Part shown: positions 7,620-16,007 of the stretch, piece by piece
Position numbering within the stretch: the stretch's first letter is position 1
Layout: each line of letters starts with the position of its first letter
Assembly (NCBI GenBank): GCA_002386405.1
Contig: DGIP01000043.1
Span: 1 to 27,512 of the forward strand
Source of the DNA: Stenotrophomonas maltophilia
GTDB lineage: Bacteria; Pseudomonadota; Gammaproteobacteria; Xanthomonadales; Xanthomonadaceae
DNA: 27,512 nucleotides
Direction of reading: 5' to 3'
Notes under the pieces: model-generated
What the model was told of the DNA's origin: nothing
Seen by the model: the letters and a program-made list of their open reading frames with translations, nothing else
Database searches by the model: none
Made by a program: the position numbers and the translations under genes

Positions 7620-8413
7620 CCCCGGCCATCACCGACTGGCCCGCGCAACCGCTGCGCGACCGCGTGGTGATCGTCACCGGTGGCGCGCAGGGCGTGGGCC
7701 GTGGCATCGCGCAGGCAGCACTGGGGGCGGGCGGCAGCGTGATGATCGCCGACCTGGACGCCGACGCCGGCCGCGCCTGCCTGAAGGAATGGGCACTGCC
7801 GGAGCGCGCCGCGTTCCAGCGCGCGGATGTGGCCAGCGAACGCAGCGTGCAGGCGCTGGTCAAGGCCACGCTGAAGCGTTTCGGTCGGATTGATGGATTG
7901 GTCAACAACGCCGGCATCGCCAGCGCGCACGGCACCCCGCTGGCGGAGATGACGCTGGCCGAATGGCAGCGCCGCCTGTCCAGCCTGCACGGCGCGTTCC
8001 TCTGCAGCAAGCACGCACTGCCGGCGCTGCGCGCGCAGGCCGGCGGTTCGATCATCAACATCGCCTCCACCCGCGCCTGGCAGTCCGAGCCGGACAGTGA
8101 AGCCTATGCGGCGGCGAAAGGCGGACTGGTGGCGTTTACCCACGCACTGGCGATCAGCAGCGGGCCCGATGTGCGGGTCAACAGCATCAGCCCCGGCTGG
8201 ATCACCACCGATGCCTGGCAGGCCCCGGCAAGGCGGCGCACGCCGAAGCTGTCGCGCCGCGACCATGCCCAGCACGCGGTGGGCCGGGTCGGCCAGCCCG
8301 AAGATATCGGTGCACTGGCCGTGTTCCTGCTCTCGGACCTGTCCGGGTTCATCACCGGACAGGACCATGTGGTGGATGGCGGCATGACGCGGACGATGAT
8401 CTACGCCGAATGA
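7610..8413 (+). CDS. SDR family NAD(P)-dependent oxidoreductase
   Basis: A 267-residue classical short-chain dehydrogenase/reductase. The cofactor-binding loop TGGAQGVG is at 23-30, the NNAG motif at 99-102, and the catalytic residues are Ser153, Tyr166 and Lys170 (YAAAK). The C-terminal GQDHVVDGGMTRTMIYAE is usual for the family. An acidic residue at the end of beta-2 (IADLDAD, about 46-52) favours NAD(H) over NADP(H). The substrate is not predictable. The proposed start is GTG at 7610, overlapping the end of the DUF1415 gene by ten bases and probably read by coupled translation. The gene ends ten bases before a pair of inverted REP hairpins. Confidence 0.92.
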   Translation: MPLTPAITDWPAQPLRDRVVIVTGGAQGVGRGIAQAALGAGGSVMIADLDADAGRACLKEWALPERAAFQRADVASERSVQALVKATLKRFGRIDGLVNNAGIASAHGTPLAEMTLAEWQRRLSSLHGAFLCSKHALPALRAQAGGSIINIASTRAWQSEPDSEAYAAAKGGLVAFTHALAISSGPDVRVNSISPGWITTDAWQAPARRRTPKLSRRDHAQHAVGRVGQPEDIGALAVFLLSDLSGFITGQDHVVDGGMTRTMIYAE

Positions 8414-8422
8414 TTCAGCGCC

Positions 8423-8448
8423 GTGCCGACCAACGGTCGGCACCTACC
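8423..8448 (+). repeat. SMAG-like REP, first of an inverted pair
   Basis: GTGCCGACC, AAC loop, GGTCGGCAC and trailing CTACC (8444-8448). The arms are perfect. It forms an inverted pair with the element at 8490-8515, between convergent genes. Confidence 0.88.
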
Positions 8449-8489
8449 GAGGGTGGCACACTCCGTACTTGCCACCGTGGTGCCGAACC

Positions 8490-8515
8490 GGTAGGTACCG
8501 ACCGTTGGTCGGTAC
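8490..8515 (-). repeat. SMAG-like REP, second of an inverted pair
   Basis: GGTAG followed by GTACCGACC, GTT loop and GGTCGGTAC. It has opposite orientation to the element at 8423-8448. The segment between holds another inverted repeat (GGTGGCA 8452-8458, TGCCACC 8470-8476), so the whole 93-base block can fold into one large structure between the dehydrogenase and peptidase genes. Confidence 0.88.
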
Positions 8516-8521
8516 CCGGGA

Positions 8522-10552
8522 TCAACCGGCCATACCGTTATGGCGCAACAACGCATCCACGTTCGGTGCGCGCCCACGGAACGCTTCGAAGTTCTCCGCC
8601 GCACTGCGGCTGCCGCCGCGCGACAACACTTCATCGCGGAAGCGCCTGCCGGTTTCCGCGACCTGGTCCGGCGCTTCTTCGAACGCGGCATAGGCATCGG
8701 CACTGAGCACCTCGGCCCACTTGTAGCTGTAATACCCCGCCGCATACCCGCCGGCGAAGATGTGGCTGAACTGGTGCGGGAAGCGATTCCATTCCGGCGG
8801 GCGGTTGACCGCCACTTCGTCGCGCACGCGTTCCAGCAGCTGCAGCACGCTGTCCTGCATCGGGTCGAAACTGCTGTGCAGCTGCATGTCGAACAGCGCG
8901 AACTCCAGCTGGCGCACGGTGAACATGCCGCTCTGGAAGTTGCGCGCGGCCAGCATGCGGTCGAACAGCGCGCGCGGCAGCGGCTCGCCGCTGTCCACAT
9001 GCGCGGTCATTGCCTGCACGCGGTCCCACTCCCAGCAGAAGTTCTCCATGAACTGGCTGGGCAGCTCCACTGCATCCCACTCCACGCCGTTGATGCCGGC
9101 CACGCCCAGTTCGCCGATGCGGGTCAGCAGCTGGTGCAGGCCATGGCCCATTTCATGGAACAGCGTGGTCACCTCGTCGTGGCTGAAGGTCGAGGCCTTG
9201 CCTTCGGCGCCCTTGCCGAAGTTGCACACCAGGTACACCAGCGGCGTCTGCACGCCCTGCGCGGTATCACGGCGGTTGCGGCAATCGTCCATCCACGCGC
9301 CGCCGCGCTTGCCCTCGCGCGCGTACAGGTCCAGGTAGAACTGCCCGACCAGCGCGCCCTGCGCATCCACCAGGCGGAAGAAGCGCACGTCCGGGTGCCA
9401 CACCGGCGCCTGGTCGGGTTGCACCTGCAGGCCATACAGGCCGTGGATGACGCTGAACAGCCCCTCCAGCACCTTCGGCTCGGTGAAGTACTGCTTCACT
9501 TCCTGCTCGGAATAGCTGTAACGCGCCTGCTTCAGCTTTTCAGAGGCAAAGGCGAGGTCCCACGCTTCCAACGCAGGCAGGCCCAGTTCGTCGCGTGCGA
9601 AGGCGTCCAGCTCGGCGCGGTCGCGCTGCGCGTACGGCTTGGCGCGTGCGGCCAGGTCGCGCAGGAAGCCCAGCACCTGCGGCGCGTCTTCGGCCATCTT
9701 GGTTTCGATGGAGTATTCGGCATAGCTGGCAAACCCCAGCAGCGAGGCCAGCTCGGCGCGCAGCGCCAGGATGCGGTCGATGTGCGCGCTGTTGTCCAGC
9801 TTGGCATCACCGAATTCCGAGGCACGCAGCGCGTTGGCGCGGTACAGCGCTTCGCGCAGCGGGCGGTGTTCGGCATAGGTCTGCACCGGCAGGTAGCACG
9901 GCATCTGCAGGGTCAGCTTCCAACCGGGAAGGCCATCCTTCTCCGCCGCGGCGCGGGCAGCGGCCACCACATCCTCGGGCAGGCCGGCCAGTTCGCTGCG
10001 GTCTTCCACGTGCAGCGACCAGGCATCGGTGGCATCCAGCACGTTCTGCGAGAACGTCGCCGACAGCGCCGAGAGCTCCTCGCGGATCGCGCTGTAACGG
10101 GCCTTGCCGGCCTCGTCCAGTTCGGCGCCACCCAGGCGGAAATCACGCAGCGCGTTGTCCAGCACCTTGCGCCGGGCCGGGTCGTACTGCGCCGCTTCCG
10201 GCGTGGCCGCCAGCGCGCGGTACTGCTCGAACAGCGCCAGGTTCTGGCCGAGTGCGCTGCCAAAGCGGGTCACCTTCGGCAGGTTGCTGTTGTAGGCCTC
10301 GCGCAGCGCCGGGGTGTTCACCACCGCCTGCAGGTGGCCAACCTGGCCCCATGCGCGCCACAGGCGTTCGGTGGCATCGTCCAGCGGCTCGACGAAGCTG
10401 GCCCAGCTGACCGGCTGCACGGTTTCGGCGGCTTTCACCGCCGCCTCGGCCTGCGCCAGCAAGGTGTCGATGGCCGGACCGATGTGCTCGGGCTGGATCG
10501 CATCGAAACGGGGCAGGCCGGAAAAATCGAGCAGGGGATTGGCAGGGGTCAC
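8522..10552 (-). CDS. prlC: M3 family metallopeptidase, oligopeptidase A-like
   Basis: From GTG at 10552 the product has 676 residues, close to the 680 of E. coli oligopeptidase A, a cytoplasmic zinc peptidase that degrades short peptides and cleaved signal peptides. The zinc site is complete: H466-E467-M-G-H470 (HEMGH) and the third ligand Glu496 in VELPSQF, 30 residues after the first His. The C-terminal FSHIFAGGYAAGYYSYKWAE is a family hallmark. An upstream in-frame ATG (10624) exists, but the GTG has a GGAG six bases before it and gives the family N-terminus TPANPLLDFSGLPRFD. No signal peptide is present. The symbol is by similarity to oligopeptidase A; a closely related dipeptidyl carboxypeptidase is less likely. 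The gene converges on the dehydrogenase gene. Confidence 0.93.
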   Translation of the reverse strand: MTPANPLLDFSGLPRFDAIQPEHIGPAIDTLLAQAEAAVKAAETVQPVSWASFVEPLDDATERLWRAWGQVGHLQAVVNTPALREAYNSNLPKVTRFGSALGQNLALFEQYRALAATPEAAQYDPARRKVLDNALRDFRLGGAELDEAGKARYSAIREELSALSATFSQNVLDATDAWSLHVEDRSELAGLPEDVVAAARAAAEKDGLPGWKLTLQMPCYLPVQTYAEHRPLREALYRANALRASEFGDAKLDNSAHIDRILALRAELASLLGFASYAEYSIETKMAEDAPQVLGFLRDLAARAKPYAQRDRAELDAFARDELGLPALEAWDLAFASEKLKQARYSYSEQEVKQYFTEPKVLEGLFSVIHGLYGLQVQPDQAPVWHPDVRFFRLVDAQGALVGQFYLDLYAREGKRGGAWMDDCRNRRDTAQGVQTPLVYLVCNFGKGAEGKASTFSHDEVTTLFHEMGHGLHQLLTRIGELGVAGINGVEWDAVELPSQFMENFCWEWDRVQAMTAHVDSGEPLPRALFDRMLAARNFQSGMFTVRQLEFALFDMQLHSSFDPMQDSVLQLLERVRDEVAVNRPPEWNRFPHQFSHIFAGGYAAGYYSYKWAEVLSADAYAAFEEAPDQVAETGRRFRDEVLSRGGSRSAAENFEAFRGRAPNVDALLRHNGMAG

Positions 10553-10669
10553 AGGGGTCTCCAGACAGCGGGGCCGGCACGCCGGCGTTTCCCACGATAT
10601 GGCACCGGACCCGGCGCTGCACAAGCCCCGGCGGCCACCGGTTCGTGGCCGTTCACCGGTTGGTGTCGC

Positions 10670-11782
10670 TCAGTACAGCGCTTCCAGCGCGGCGTTGGGC
10701 AGCTCCGGCAGGCCCTGCCCAGCTACGGCCGCGGCGATCACCGCATCGGCCTGCTCCACGTCGATGCCCTGCCGCGGGTACCAGTCCGGGTTGTAATAGC
10801 TGTGCGCATAACGCTCGCCGCTGTCGCACAGGATCGTCACGATCGAACCGCTGCGCCCGGCCGCGCGCATGCGCTCGGCGGCATGCAGCACGCCGATGAA
10901 ATTGGTGCCGGTGGAGCCGCCGACGCGGCGCCCCAGCTGGCGGCTGACATGGCGCATGGCGGCCAGGCTGAGCGCGTCGGGCACCTTGACCATGGCATCC
11001 ACGCTGGTCGGGATGAAGCTCGATTCCACCCGGGGCCGGCCAATGCCCTCCACACGGGAGCCACCGCTGCAGGTGAGGTCACGCCACGGTTCACCGGCCA
11101 GGGCCGCGCGGTAGCCGTCGAAGAACACCGACACTTCCGGGTCCGCACACAGGATGCGGGTGTCGTGGCGCCGGTAGCTGACGTAGCGGCCCAGCGTGGC
11201 GGCGGTGCCGCCCGTGCCAGGGCTGCACACGATCCATTCCGGCACCGGGTGCGGCTCTTCGGCCATCTGCTTGAAGATGGATTCGGCGATGTTGTTGTTC
11301 GCACGCCAGTCGGTGGCGCGCTCGGCGTAGGTGAACTGGTCCATGAAGTGGCCGCCGGTTTCGCGGGCCAGCTTTTCCGAATCGCAGTTCAGGTCGCAGG
11401 CGCGCTCCACCAGGTGGCAGCGGCCGCCATGGAATTCGATGGCGGCGATCTTTTCCGGCGAGGTGGTGGCCGGCATCACCGCAATGAACGGCAGGCCCAG
11501 CAGGCGCGCGAAGTAGGCTTCGGACACCGCAGTGGAGCCGCTGGACGCTTCGATCACCGGGCGCCCTTCGCGCAACCAGCCGTTGGCCAGCGCGTACAGG
11601 AACAGCGAGCGCGCCAGGCGGTGCTTCAGGCTGCCGGTGGGATGGCTGGATTCATCCTTGAAGTACAGCTCGATGCCCGGGTGGCCCGGCAGGTCCATCG
11701 GAATGAGGTGGGTATCGGCCGAACGGTTGAAATCGGCTTCGATCTTGCGGATGGCGGCGGCCACCCATTCACGCTGCGACAT
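10670..11782 (-). CDS. PLP-dependent cysteine synthase-family protein, Cds1-like
   Basis: A 370-residue fold-type II PLP enzyme. The Schiff-base lysine is Lys53 in PTGSLKHR, the substrate loop is SSGSTA (80-85) and the phosphate-binding loop GTGGTAAT (189-196). It is longer than CysK/CysM. Its extra features (an N-terminal helix, [11 protein letters not shown], a C-terminal WYPRQGIDV) fit the Cds1-type group, some of which are L-cysteine desulfhydrases that release H2S, pyruvate and ammonia. So it may break down rather than make cysteine; this is inferred from family resemblance. No signal peptide is seen. It lies on the minus strand behind a ~100-base region shared with divergent gloA. No strong ribosome site precedes the ATG at 11782. 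Confidence 0.85.
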   Translation of the reverse strand: MSQREWVAAAIRKIEADFNRSADTHLIPMDLPGHPGIELYFKDESSHPTGSLKHRLARSLFLYALANGWLREGRPVIEASSGSTAVSEAYFARLLGLPFIAVMPATTSPEKIAAIEFHGGRCHLVERACDLNCDSEKLARETGGHFMDQFTYAERATDWRANNNIAESIFKQMAEEPHPVPEWIVCSPGTGGTAATLGRYVSYRRHDTRILCADPEVSVFFDGYRAALAGEPWRDLTCSGGSRVEGIGRPRVESSFIPTSVDAMVKVPDALSLAAMRHVSRQLGRRVGGSTGTNFIGVLHAAERMRAAGRSGSIVTILCDSGERYAHSYYNPDWYPRQGIDVEQADAVIAAAVAGQGLPELPNAALEALY

Positions 11783-11837
11783 GTCGACGATGGGCCAGGA
11801 AGATGCAGCATTCTACGTCCCCTTGCCGCCGCCCCGC

Positions 11838-11867
11838 TAAAATGAACGGCCAGCCGCGTTGCGCGGC
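11838..11867 (+). promoter_or_regulatory. Possible gloA -10 box and leader hairpin
   Basis: TAAAAT (11838-11843) could be the -10 box. The leader then contains a 6-bp hairpin (GCCGCG 11853-11858, CGCGGC 11862-11867), followed by the AGGA ribosome site of gloA. No -35 box is obvious. Confidence 0.35.
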
Positions 11868-11884
11868 CTCCCACAGGATCCCCC

Positions 11885-12412
11885 ATGAGCCTTGCCTCCC
11901 TGCAGTCCCAGCCGGGCGTTGCCGCCCAGCCGCCGGCCGAAACCACCGGCTTCGTGTTCAACCACACCATGCTGCGCGTCAAGGACGCGACCGCCTCGCT
12001 GGACTTCTACACCCGCGTGCTGGGCTTCCGCCTGCTCGACCAGCGTGATTTCCCCGAAGCCCGGTTCAGCCTGTACTTCCTGGCCCTGCTGCCGGCCGGC
12101 ACGCAGATCCCCGAAGACGACGATGCGCGCCGGCTGTGGCTGGCCGGGCTTCCCGGCGTGCTGGAGCTGACCCACAACCACGGCACCGAAACCCAGGACG
12201 GCCCGGTCTACCACGACGGCAACCAGGACCCGCGCGGCTTCGGCCACATCTGCGTCTCCGTGCCGGACATCCAGGCCGCCTGCAAGCGCTTCGATGACCT
12301 GCAGGTGCCCTACCAGAAGCGCCTGGAAGACGGCCGCATGAAGCACCTGGCCTTCATCAAGGACCCGGACGGCTACTGGGTGGAGATCATCTCCAACACC
12401 CCGATCGGCTGA
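11885..12412 (+). CDS. gloA: Lactoylglutathione lyase (glyoxalase I)
   Basis: A 175-residue cytoplasmic enzyme that converts the hemithioacetal of methylglyoxal and glutathione to S-lactoylglutathione. The four metal ligands expected from the human-type enzyme are visible: His27 (FNHTMLRVKD; Gln in human GLO1), Glu94 (VLELTHNHG), His121 (GFGHICVSV) and Glu167 (YWVEII). The long form, with the YHDGNQDPRGFGH insertion and PDGYW, belongs to the larger class that includes the human and Pseudomonas GloA3 enzymes, usually zinc-dependent, rather than the short nickel-type E. coli enzyme. The ATG at 11885 follows AGGA. A REP element begins nine bases after the stop. Confidence 0.95.
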   Translation: MSLASLQSQPGVAAQPPAETTGFVFNHTMLRVKDATASLDFYTRVLGFRLLDQRDFPEARFSLYFLALLPAGTQIPEDDDARRLWLAGLPGVLELTHNHGTETQDGPVYHDGNQDPRGFGHICVSVPDIQAACKRFDDLQVPYQKRLEDGRMKHLAFIKDPDGYWVEIISNTPIG

Positions 12413-12420
12413 GGCCCCGC

Positions 12421-12446
12421 GTGACCACCAACGGTGGTCACCTACC
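12421..12446 (+). repeat. SMAG-like REP downstream of gloA
   Basis: GTGACCACC, AAC loop, GGTGGTCAC and trailing CTACC; perfect 9-bp arms. It lies between gloA and the next VOC gene on the same strand, where it could stabilise the gloA 3' end. Confidence 0.88.
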
Positions 12447-12511
12447 GCCGGCAACAATTCTTCTACCCGGCCGGTGGTATACCAGCGCTTCCCTCGACTG
12501 AAGGAACCCGC

Positions 12512-12940
12512 ATGGAAACCATGGAACTGCACCGCGGCCGGCTGATCGACCACCTGCAACTGATCGTGCGCGACCTGCCGGCCAGCCGCCGCTTCTACCA
12601 GGCGGTGTTGGACACCATCGGCATTCCCATCGCCGGCGAGGGCGATACGTATTTCTGGGCCGATGAGCTGTTCATTTCCACCGCCGACAGCGAAGCGGCC
12701 GCCGGTGAACTGACCGGCCGCCACCACCTGGCCTTCCAGGCCCGCGACCGCGCCACCGTCGATGCCTTCCACAGGGCGGCATTGGCCGCAGGCGGCAAGG
12801 ACAACGGCGCCCCCGGCGAACGCCCCTACCACCCGGGCTATTACGCCGCCTTCGCGATCGATCCGGACGGCAACAACATCGAGGTCGTGTACCACGGCCC
12901 GGCGAGCTACAGCGCCGACTCAGTGAAAGTCACGTTCTAA
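12512..12940 (+). CDS. VOC family protein (glyoxalase/bleomycin-resistance fold)
   Basis: A 142-residue single-unit vicinal-oxygen-chelate protein, with paired beta-alpha-beta-beta-beta modules. It opens with DHLQLIVRDLPASRRFYQAVL and ends with AAFAIDPDGNNIEVVYHG. Candidate metal ligands are His12 or so (LIDHLQ), a central His (RHHLAFQ) and the terminal Glu (NIEVV). Members include dioxygenases, lyases and antibiotic-binding proteins; no substrate can be assigned. The ATG at 12512 has AAGGAA five bases upstream, which decides the start over an ATG at 12434 lying inside the REP. The gene probably follows gloA in tandem but is separated from it by the REP element. Confidence 0.85.
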   Translation: METMELHRGRLIDHLQLIVRDLPASRRFYQAVLDTIGIPIAGEGDTYFWADELFISTADSEAAAGELTGRHHLAFQARDRATVDAFHRAALAAGGKDNGAPGERPYHPGYYAAFAIDPDGNNIEVVYHGPASYSADSVKVTF

Positions 12941-12967
12941 CAACCGTCGTCACCGCGACGCGCCCGC

Positions 12968-12990
12968 GTAGAGCCACCCCATGGGTGGCT
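12968..12990 (-). repeat. SMAG-like REP, left member of a pair
   Basis: GTAG followed by the hairpin AGCCACCC-cat-GGGTGGCT (12972-12990). The GTAG end is on the left; the partner at 13035-13068 has CTACC on the right, so the two face each other as an inverted pair about 100 bases across. Confidence 0.75.
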
Positions 12991-13034
12991 GCACGCCAAG
13001 CCGTCGCCCTGAACGCTTCAGCCAACGCCAACCC

Positions 13035-13068
13035 CCAGTCTCACAACGTGAGACTGGCCACCCCTACC
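13035..13068 (+). repeat. SMAG-like REP directly before the radical SAM gene
   Basis: The perfect 10-bp arms CCAGTCTCAC (13035-13044) and GTGAGACTGG (13048-13057) are followed by CCACCCCTACC. The element ends only eight bases before the ATG of the radical SAM gene and occupies the place where a ribosome site would be expected. Confidence 0.75.
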
Positions 13069-13076
13069 GTTTCCCC

Positions 13077-14384
13077 ATGGAGACGATACGCAAACTGGCG
13101 ATCCTGGCCGATGCCGCCAAGTACGACGCGTCCTGTGCCTCCAGTGGCGCGGGCCGCCGAGATTCGCGCAGCTCGGGCGGCATCGGCAGCACCGAAGGCG
13201 CCGGCATCTGCCACAGCTACACGCCCGACGGGCGCTGCGTATCGCTGCTGAAGATCCTGCTCACCAACTTCTGCATCTACGATTGCGCGTACTGCGTGAA
13301 CCGGGTTTCCAGCAACGTGCCGCGCGCGCGCTTCAACGTGGCCGAAGTGGTCGCGTTGACCATGGATTTCTACAAGCGCAACTACATCGAAGGGCTGTTC
13401 CTCTCCAGCGGCATCATCCGCAATGCCGACTACACCATGGAGCAGATGGTGGAAGTGGCGCGGCAGCTGCGCGAGGAGCATCGGTTCTCCGGCTACATCC
13501 ACCTCAAGACCATTCCCGAAGCCTCACCCGAACTGTTGGCGGCGGCGGGACGCTACGCCGACCGCCTGTCGATCAACATCGAGCTGCCCACCGAGGAAGG
13601 CCTGAGCAGTTTCGCACCGGAGAAATCGCTGCCTTCCATTCGTGGCGCGATGGGTGAGCTGCGTTGGCGCATTGAAGAAGCCAAGGAAGCCAAGGCGGCC
13701 AGTGTAGCCAAGCCCACCACGGTGGCGGCACCCTCTCCGACCGCGCCCTCCAAACGCGCTGGCCGCGCGCAGGCACCGCGCTTCGCGCCAGCCGGCCAGA
13801 GCACACAGATGATCGTCGGTGCCGACGGCGCCAGCGACCAGCAGATCCTCGGCGCCGCCGACAACTTGTATGGCAACTACCGCATGCGCCGGGTGTACTA
13901 CTCCGCGTTCAGCCCGATCCCGGATGCGAGCCGCCTGCTGCCGGTGCAGGCACCGCCGCTGGCGCGCGAACATCGGTTGTACCAGGCCGACTGGCTGCTG
14001 CGTTTCTACGGCTATGGCGTGGAGGAAATCACCGACACCACGCAGAACGGCATGCTCGACCTGGATATCGACCCGAAGCTGGCCTGGGCGATCCGCCACC
14101 CCGAGCGCTTCCCGGTGGACCTCAACGTGGCATCCAAGGAGATGCTGCTGCGCGTGCCCGGGTTGGGCGTGCGCAACGTCAAACGCGTGCTGATGGCGCG
14201 CCGCCACGGCCGCCTGCGCGTGGCCGACGTGGCCCGCCTGCGCGCGCCGATGAGCAAGCTGTTGCCGTTCGTGCAACTGGCCGACCATCATCCGCGCAGG
14301 GCACTGGACGACCCTACCGCCCTGCGTGCTCGGCTGGCACCGCCACCGCGCCAGGCCTCGCTGTTCCCCGACGCCGCCGCATGA
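13077..14384 (+). CDS. Putative DNA modification/repair radical SAM protein (UDG-linked family)
   Basis: The 435-residue product has the radical SAM cluster motif C66-x3-C70-x2-C73 (NFCIYDCAYC), which would hold a 4Fe-4S cluster and cleave S-adenosylmethionine. It matches the family named for its genomic link to uracil-DNA glycosylases (TIGR03916-type): KYDASCASSG and GIGSTEGAGICHSYTPDGR near the N-terminus, then RFAPAGQSTQMIVGADG. A helix-hairpin-helix motif LRVPGLGVRNVKRV (about 358-371), which usually contacts DNA, lies near the C-terminus. An Ala/Pro/Lys-rich stretch (about 201-238) looks like an extended linker. The reaction is unknown. It overlaps the next gene by ATGA (14381-14384). 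No Shine-Dalgarno precedes ATG 13077, but the family N-terminus begins here. Confidence 0.9.
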   Translation: METIRKLAILADAAKYDASCASSGAGRRDSRSSGGIGSTEGAGICHSYTPDGRCVSLLKILLTNFCIYDCAYCVNRVSSNVPRARFNVAEVVALTMDFYKRNYIEGLFLSSGIIRNADYTMEQMVEVARQLREEHRFSGYIHLKTIPEASPELLAAAGRYADRLSINIELPTEEGLSSFAPEKSLPSIRGAMGELRWRIEEAKEAKAASVAKPTTVAAPSPTAPSKRAGRAQAPRFAPAGQSTQMIVGADGASDQQILGAADNLYGNYRMRRVYYSAFSPIPDASRLLPVQAPPLAREHRLYQADWLLRFYGYGVEEITDTTQNGMLDLDIDPKLAWAIRHPERFPVDLNVASKEMLLRVPGLGVRNVKRVLMARRHGRLRVADVARLRAPMSKLLPFVQLADHHPRRALDDPTALRARLAPPPRQASLFPDAAA

Positions 14385-15835
14385 GCCGCTGGAGTGTGCG
14401 GGTCGACCCGGCATGGTCGGTGCAGGCATGGCGTGATGCCGCGCGATTGGGGCTGCAGCATCACGTTGCGCCGGAACAGCTCGACTGGCTACAGGAGGGT
14501 CACGCCTCGCTGCTGGACGCGCCGTCGTTGGCCGGCCTACCTGCTACGGAAAGCGACGGCACGACCATCCCGGTGCCGAAATCCTTCGTCGAACTGGCGG
14601 CCACCTGCCTGTGCCACAGCGATCCACAGCGACACGCCCTGCTGTACCGCATGCTCTGGCGCATCGTGCACGGCGAGCGCGGCCTGCTGACCAACCCCGC
14701 CGACCCGGACGTGCTGCGTGCAATGGCGCTGGGCCAGGCGGTGCGCCGCGACAGCCACAAGATGAAGGCATTCGTCCGCTTCCGCGAGGTACCCGGCGAG
14801 GACAATGCGTTCATCGCGTGGTTCGAACCCGACCACCACATCGTGGACCGGGTCGCGCCGTTTTTCGCGCGCCGCTTCGCCGGCATGCGCTGGGCGATCC
14901 TCACTCCAACCCGCAGCGTGCGCTGGGACGGACAGGAACTGGCGTTCGGCCCCGGCAGCAAGCAGGCCGATGCGCCGGTGGAGGATGCGCGCGAAGAACT
15001 GTGGCGCACCTACTACGCCAACATCTTCAACCCTGCCCGCCTGAACACCCGGATGATGCAGCAGGAGATGCCAACCCGGTACTGGAAGCATCTGCCGGAG
15101 GCGAGCCTGCTGCCCACGCTTGTGCGCGATGCCGGCGACCGCGTGCAGGAAATGCATGACCGTGAAGCGCAGGCACCACAACGTCGGATACCGGAGCAGA
15201 ACATTCCCCTGCGCGGCCCGGCAACCGCGAACGGCGATTCCCTCGACGAGCTGCGCACTGCGGCCGCCGGTTGCCGCCGTTGCCCACTCTGGGAGCCGGC
15301 CACGCAGACGGTGTTCGGCGAAGGCCCGCGCGATTCGCAGGTGATGCTGGTCGGTGAGCAACCCGGCGATTCAGAGGACCTGAGCGGGCACCCCTTCGTC
15401 GGCCCGGCCGGGCAGCTGTTGAACCGGGCGCTGCAGGAACTGGGCATTGATCGCAGCACGCTGTACCTGACCAACGCGGTGAAGCACTTCCGTTACGAGC
15501 GGCGCGGCAAGAAGCGCATCCATTCCAAACCGCAGGTCACCCACATCAATGCGTGCCGGCCCTGGCTGCTGGCGGAGATTGAACAGGTGAGCCCGAAGGT
15601 GATCGTCTGCCTCGGCGCCAGTGCGGCACGCGCCGTGTTTGGCCCCGGCTTCAACCTGGGCCGTGATCGCGGCCGCTGGCATACGCTGGAAGACGGCACG
15701 CGCGGCTTTGCGACGGTGCATCCTTCCTGGGTGTTGCGGCAGCCTGCGGGTGTAGCGCAGGAAGAAGCGTATCGGCTGCTGCTGGGTGACCTGGAAAGGC
15801 TGTCGATCCACGCTGGAAACGGCAGCACTGAGTAA
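14381..15835 (+). CDS. DUF4130 - UdgX fusion: uracil-DNA-crosslinking protein
   Basis: A 484-residue two-domain protein. Residues ~1-255 match DUF4130 (TIGR03915-type: FVRFREVP, IAWFEPDHHIVDRVAPFF, WRTYYANIFNPARLN). Residues ~285-475 match UdgX, a family 4-like uracil-DNA glycosylase with a 4Fe-4S cluster. Visible are C298-x2-C301, GEQPGDSED (325-333), the added loop KKRIH (377-381), likely cluster Cys C392 and C410, and HPSWVLR (447-453). In mycobacterial UdgX the loop His (His381 here) forms a covalent bond with the deoxyribose after uracil removal, so the protein stays bound to the DNA. I infer the same here. In many genomes DUF4130 and UdgX are found as neighbours; here they are one chain. 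It is coupled to the radical SAM gene by a 4-base overlap. Confidence 0.93.
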   Translation: MSRWSVRVDPAWSVQAWRDAARLGLQHHVAPEQLDWLQEGHASLLDAPSLAGLPATESDGTTIPVPKSFVELAATCLCHSDPQRHALLYRMLWRIVHGERGLLTNPADPDVLRAMALGQAVRRDSHKMKAFVRFREVPGEDNAFIAWFEPDHHIVDRVAPFFARRFAGMRWAILTPTRSVRWDGQELAFGPGSKQADAPVEDAREELWRTYYANIFNPARLNTRMMQQEMPTRYWKHLPEASLLPTLVRDAGDRVQEMHDREAQAPQRRIPEQNIPLRGPATANGDSLDELRTAAAGCRRCPLWEPATQTVFGEGPRDSQVMLVGEQPGDSEDLSGHPFVGPAGQLLNRALQELGIDRSTLYLTNAVKHFRYERRGKKRIHSKPQVTHINACRPWLLAEIEQVSPKVIVCLGASAARAVFGPGFNLGRDRGRWHTLEDGTRGFATVHPSWVLRQPAGVAQEEAYRLLLGDLERLSIHAGNGSTE

Positions 15836-15995
15836 AGCGAACATCTCCTCTTGCCATTCACGACAACATGTTTGCCACGCAGTCCTGCCACAAGATGATC
15901 ACCTGGAAACGTTTTTCCCACGCAATTTTCCACCTCCTGTCGTATCAACCCACCGCACCACACGCTTGCCAGTGCCAAGCACGAAGCGGGGAAGC

Positions 15996-16007
15996 TATGC
16001 TCCGTCC
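15996..16007 (+). promoter_or_regulatory. Possible leaderless promoter of the two-gene ART module
   Basis: TATGCT (15996-16001) lies six bases before the ATG at 16008. Transcription would then start at or next to the ATG, so the message would be leaderless, consistent with the lack of any Shine-Dalgarno. A -35 match is weak (GTGCCA at 15972, 18-base spacing). The stretch 15836-16007 is relatively AT-rich and holds no other recognisable feature. Confidence 0.4.

Noticed and set aside
8540..11845. A 1101-codon open frame on the plus strand
   Set aside because: It runs across two real minus-strand genes (M3 peptidase and Cds1-like enzyme) and their intergenic region, and its composition is shadow-like.
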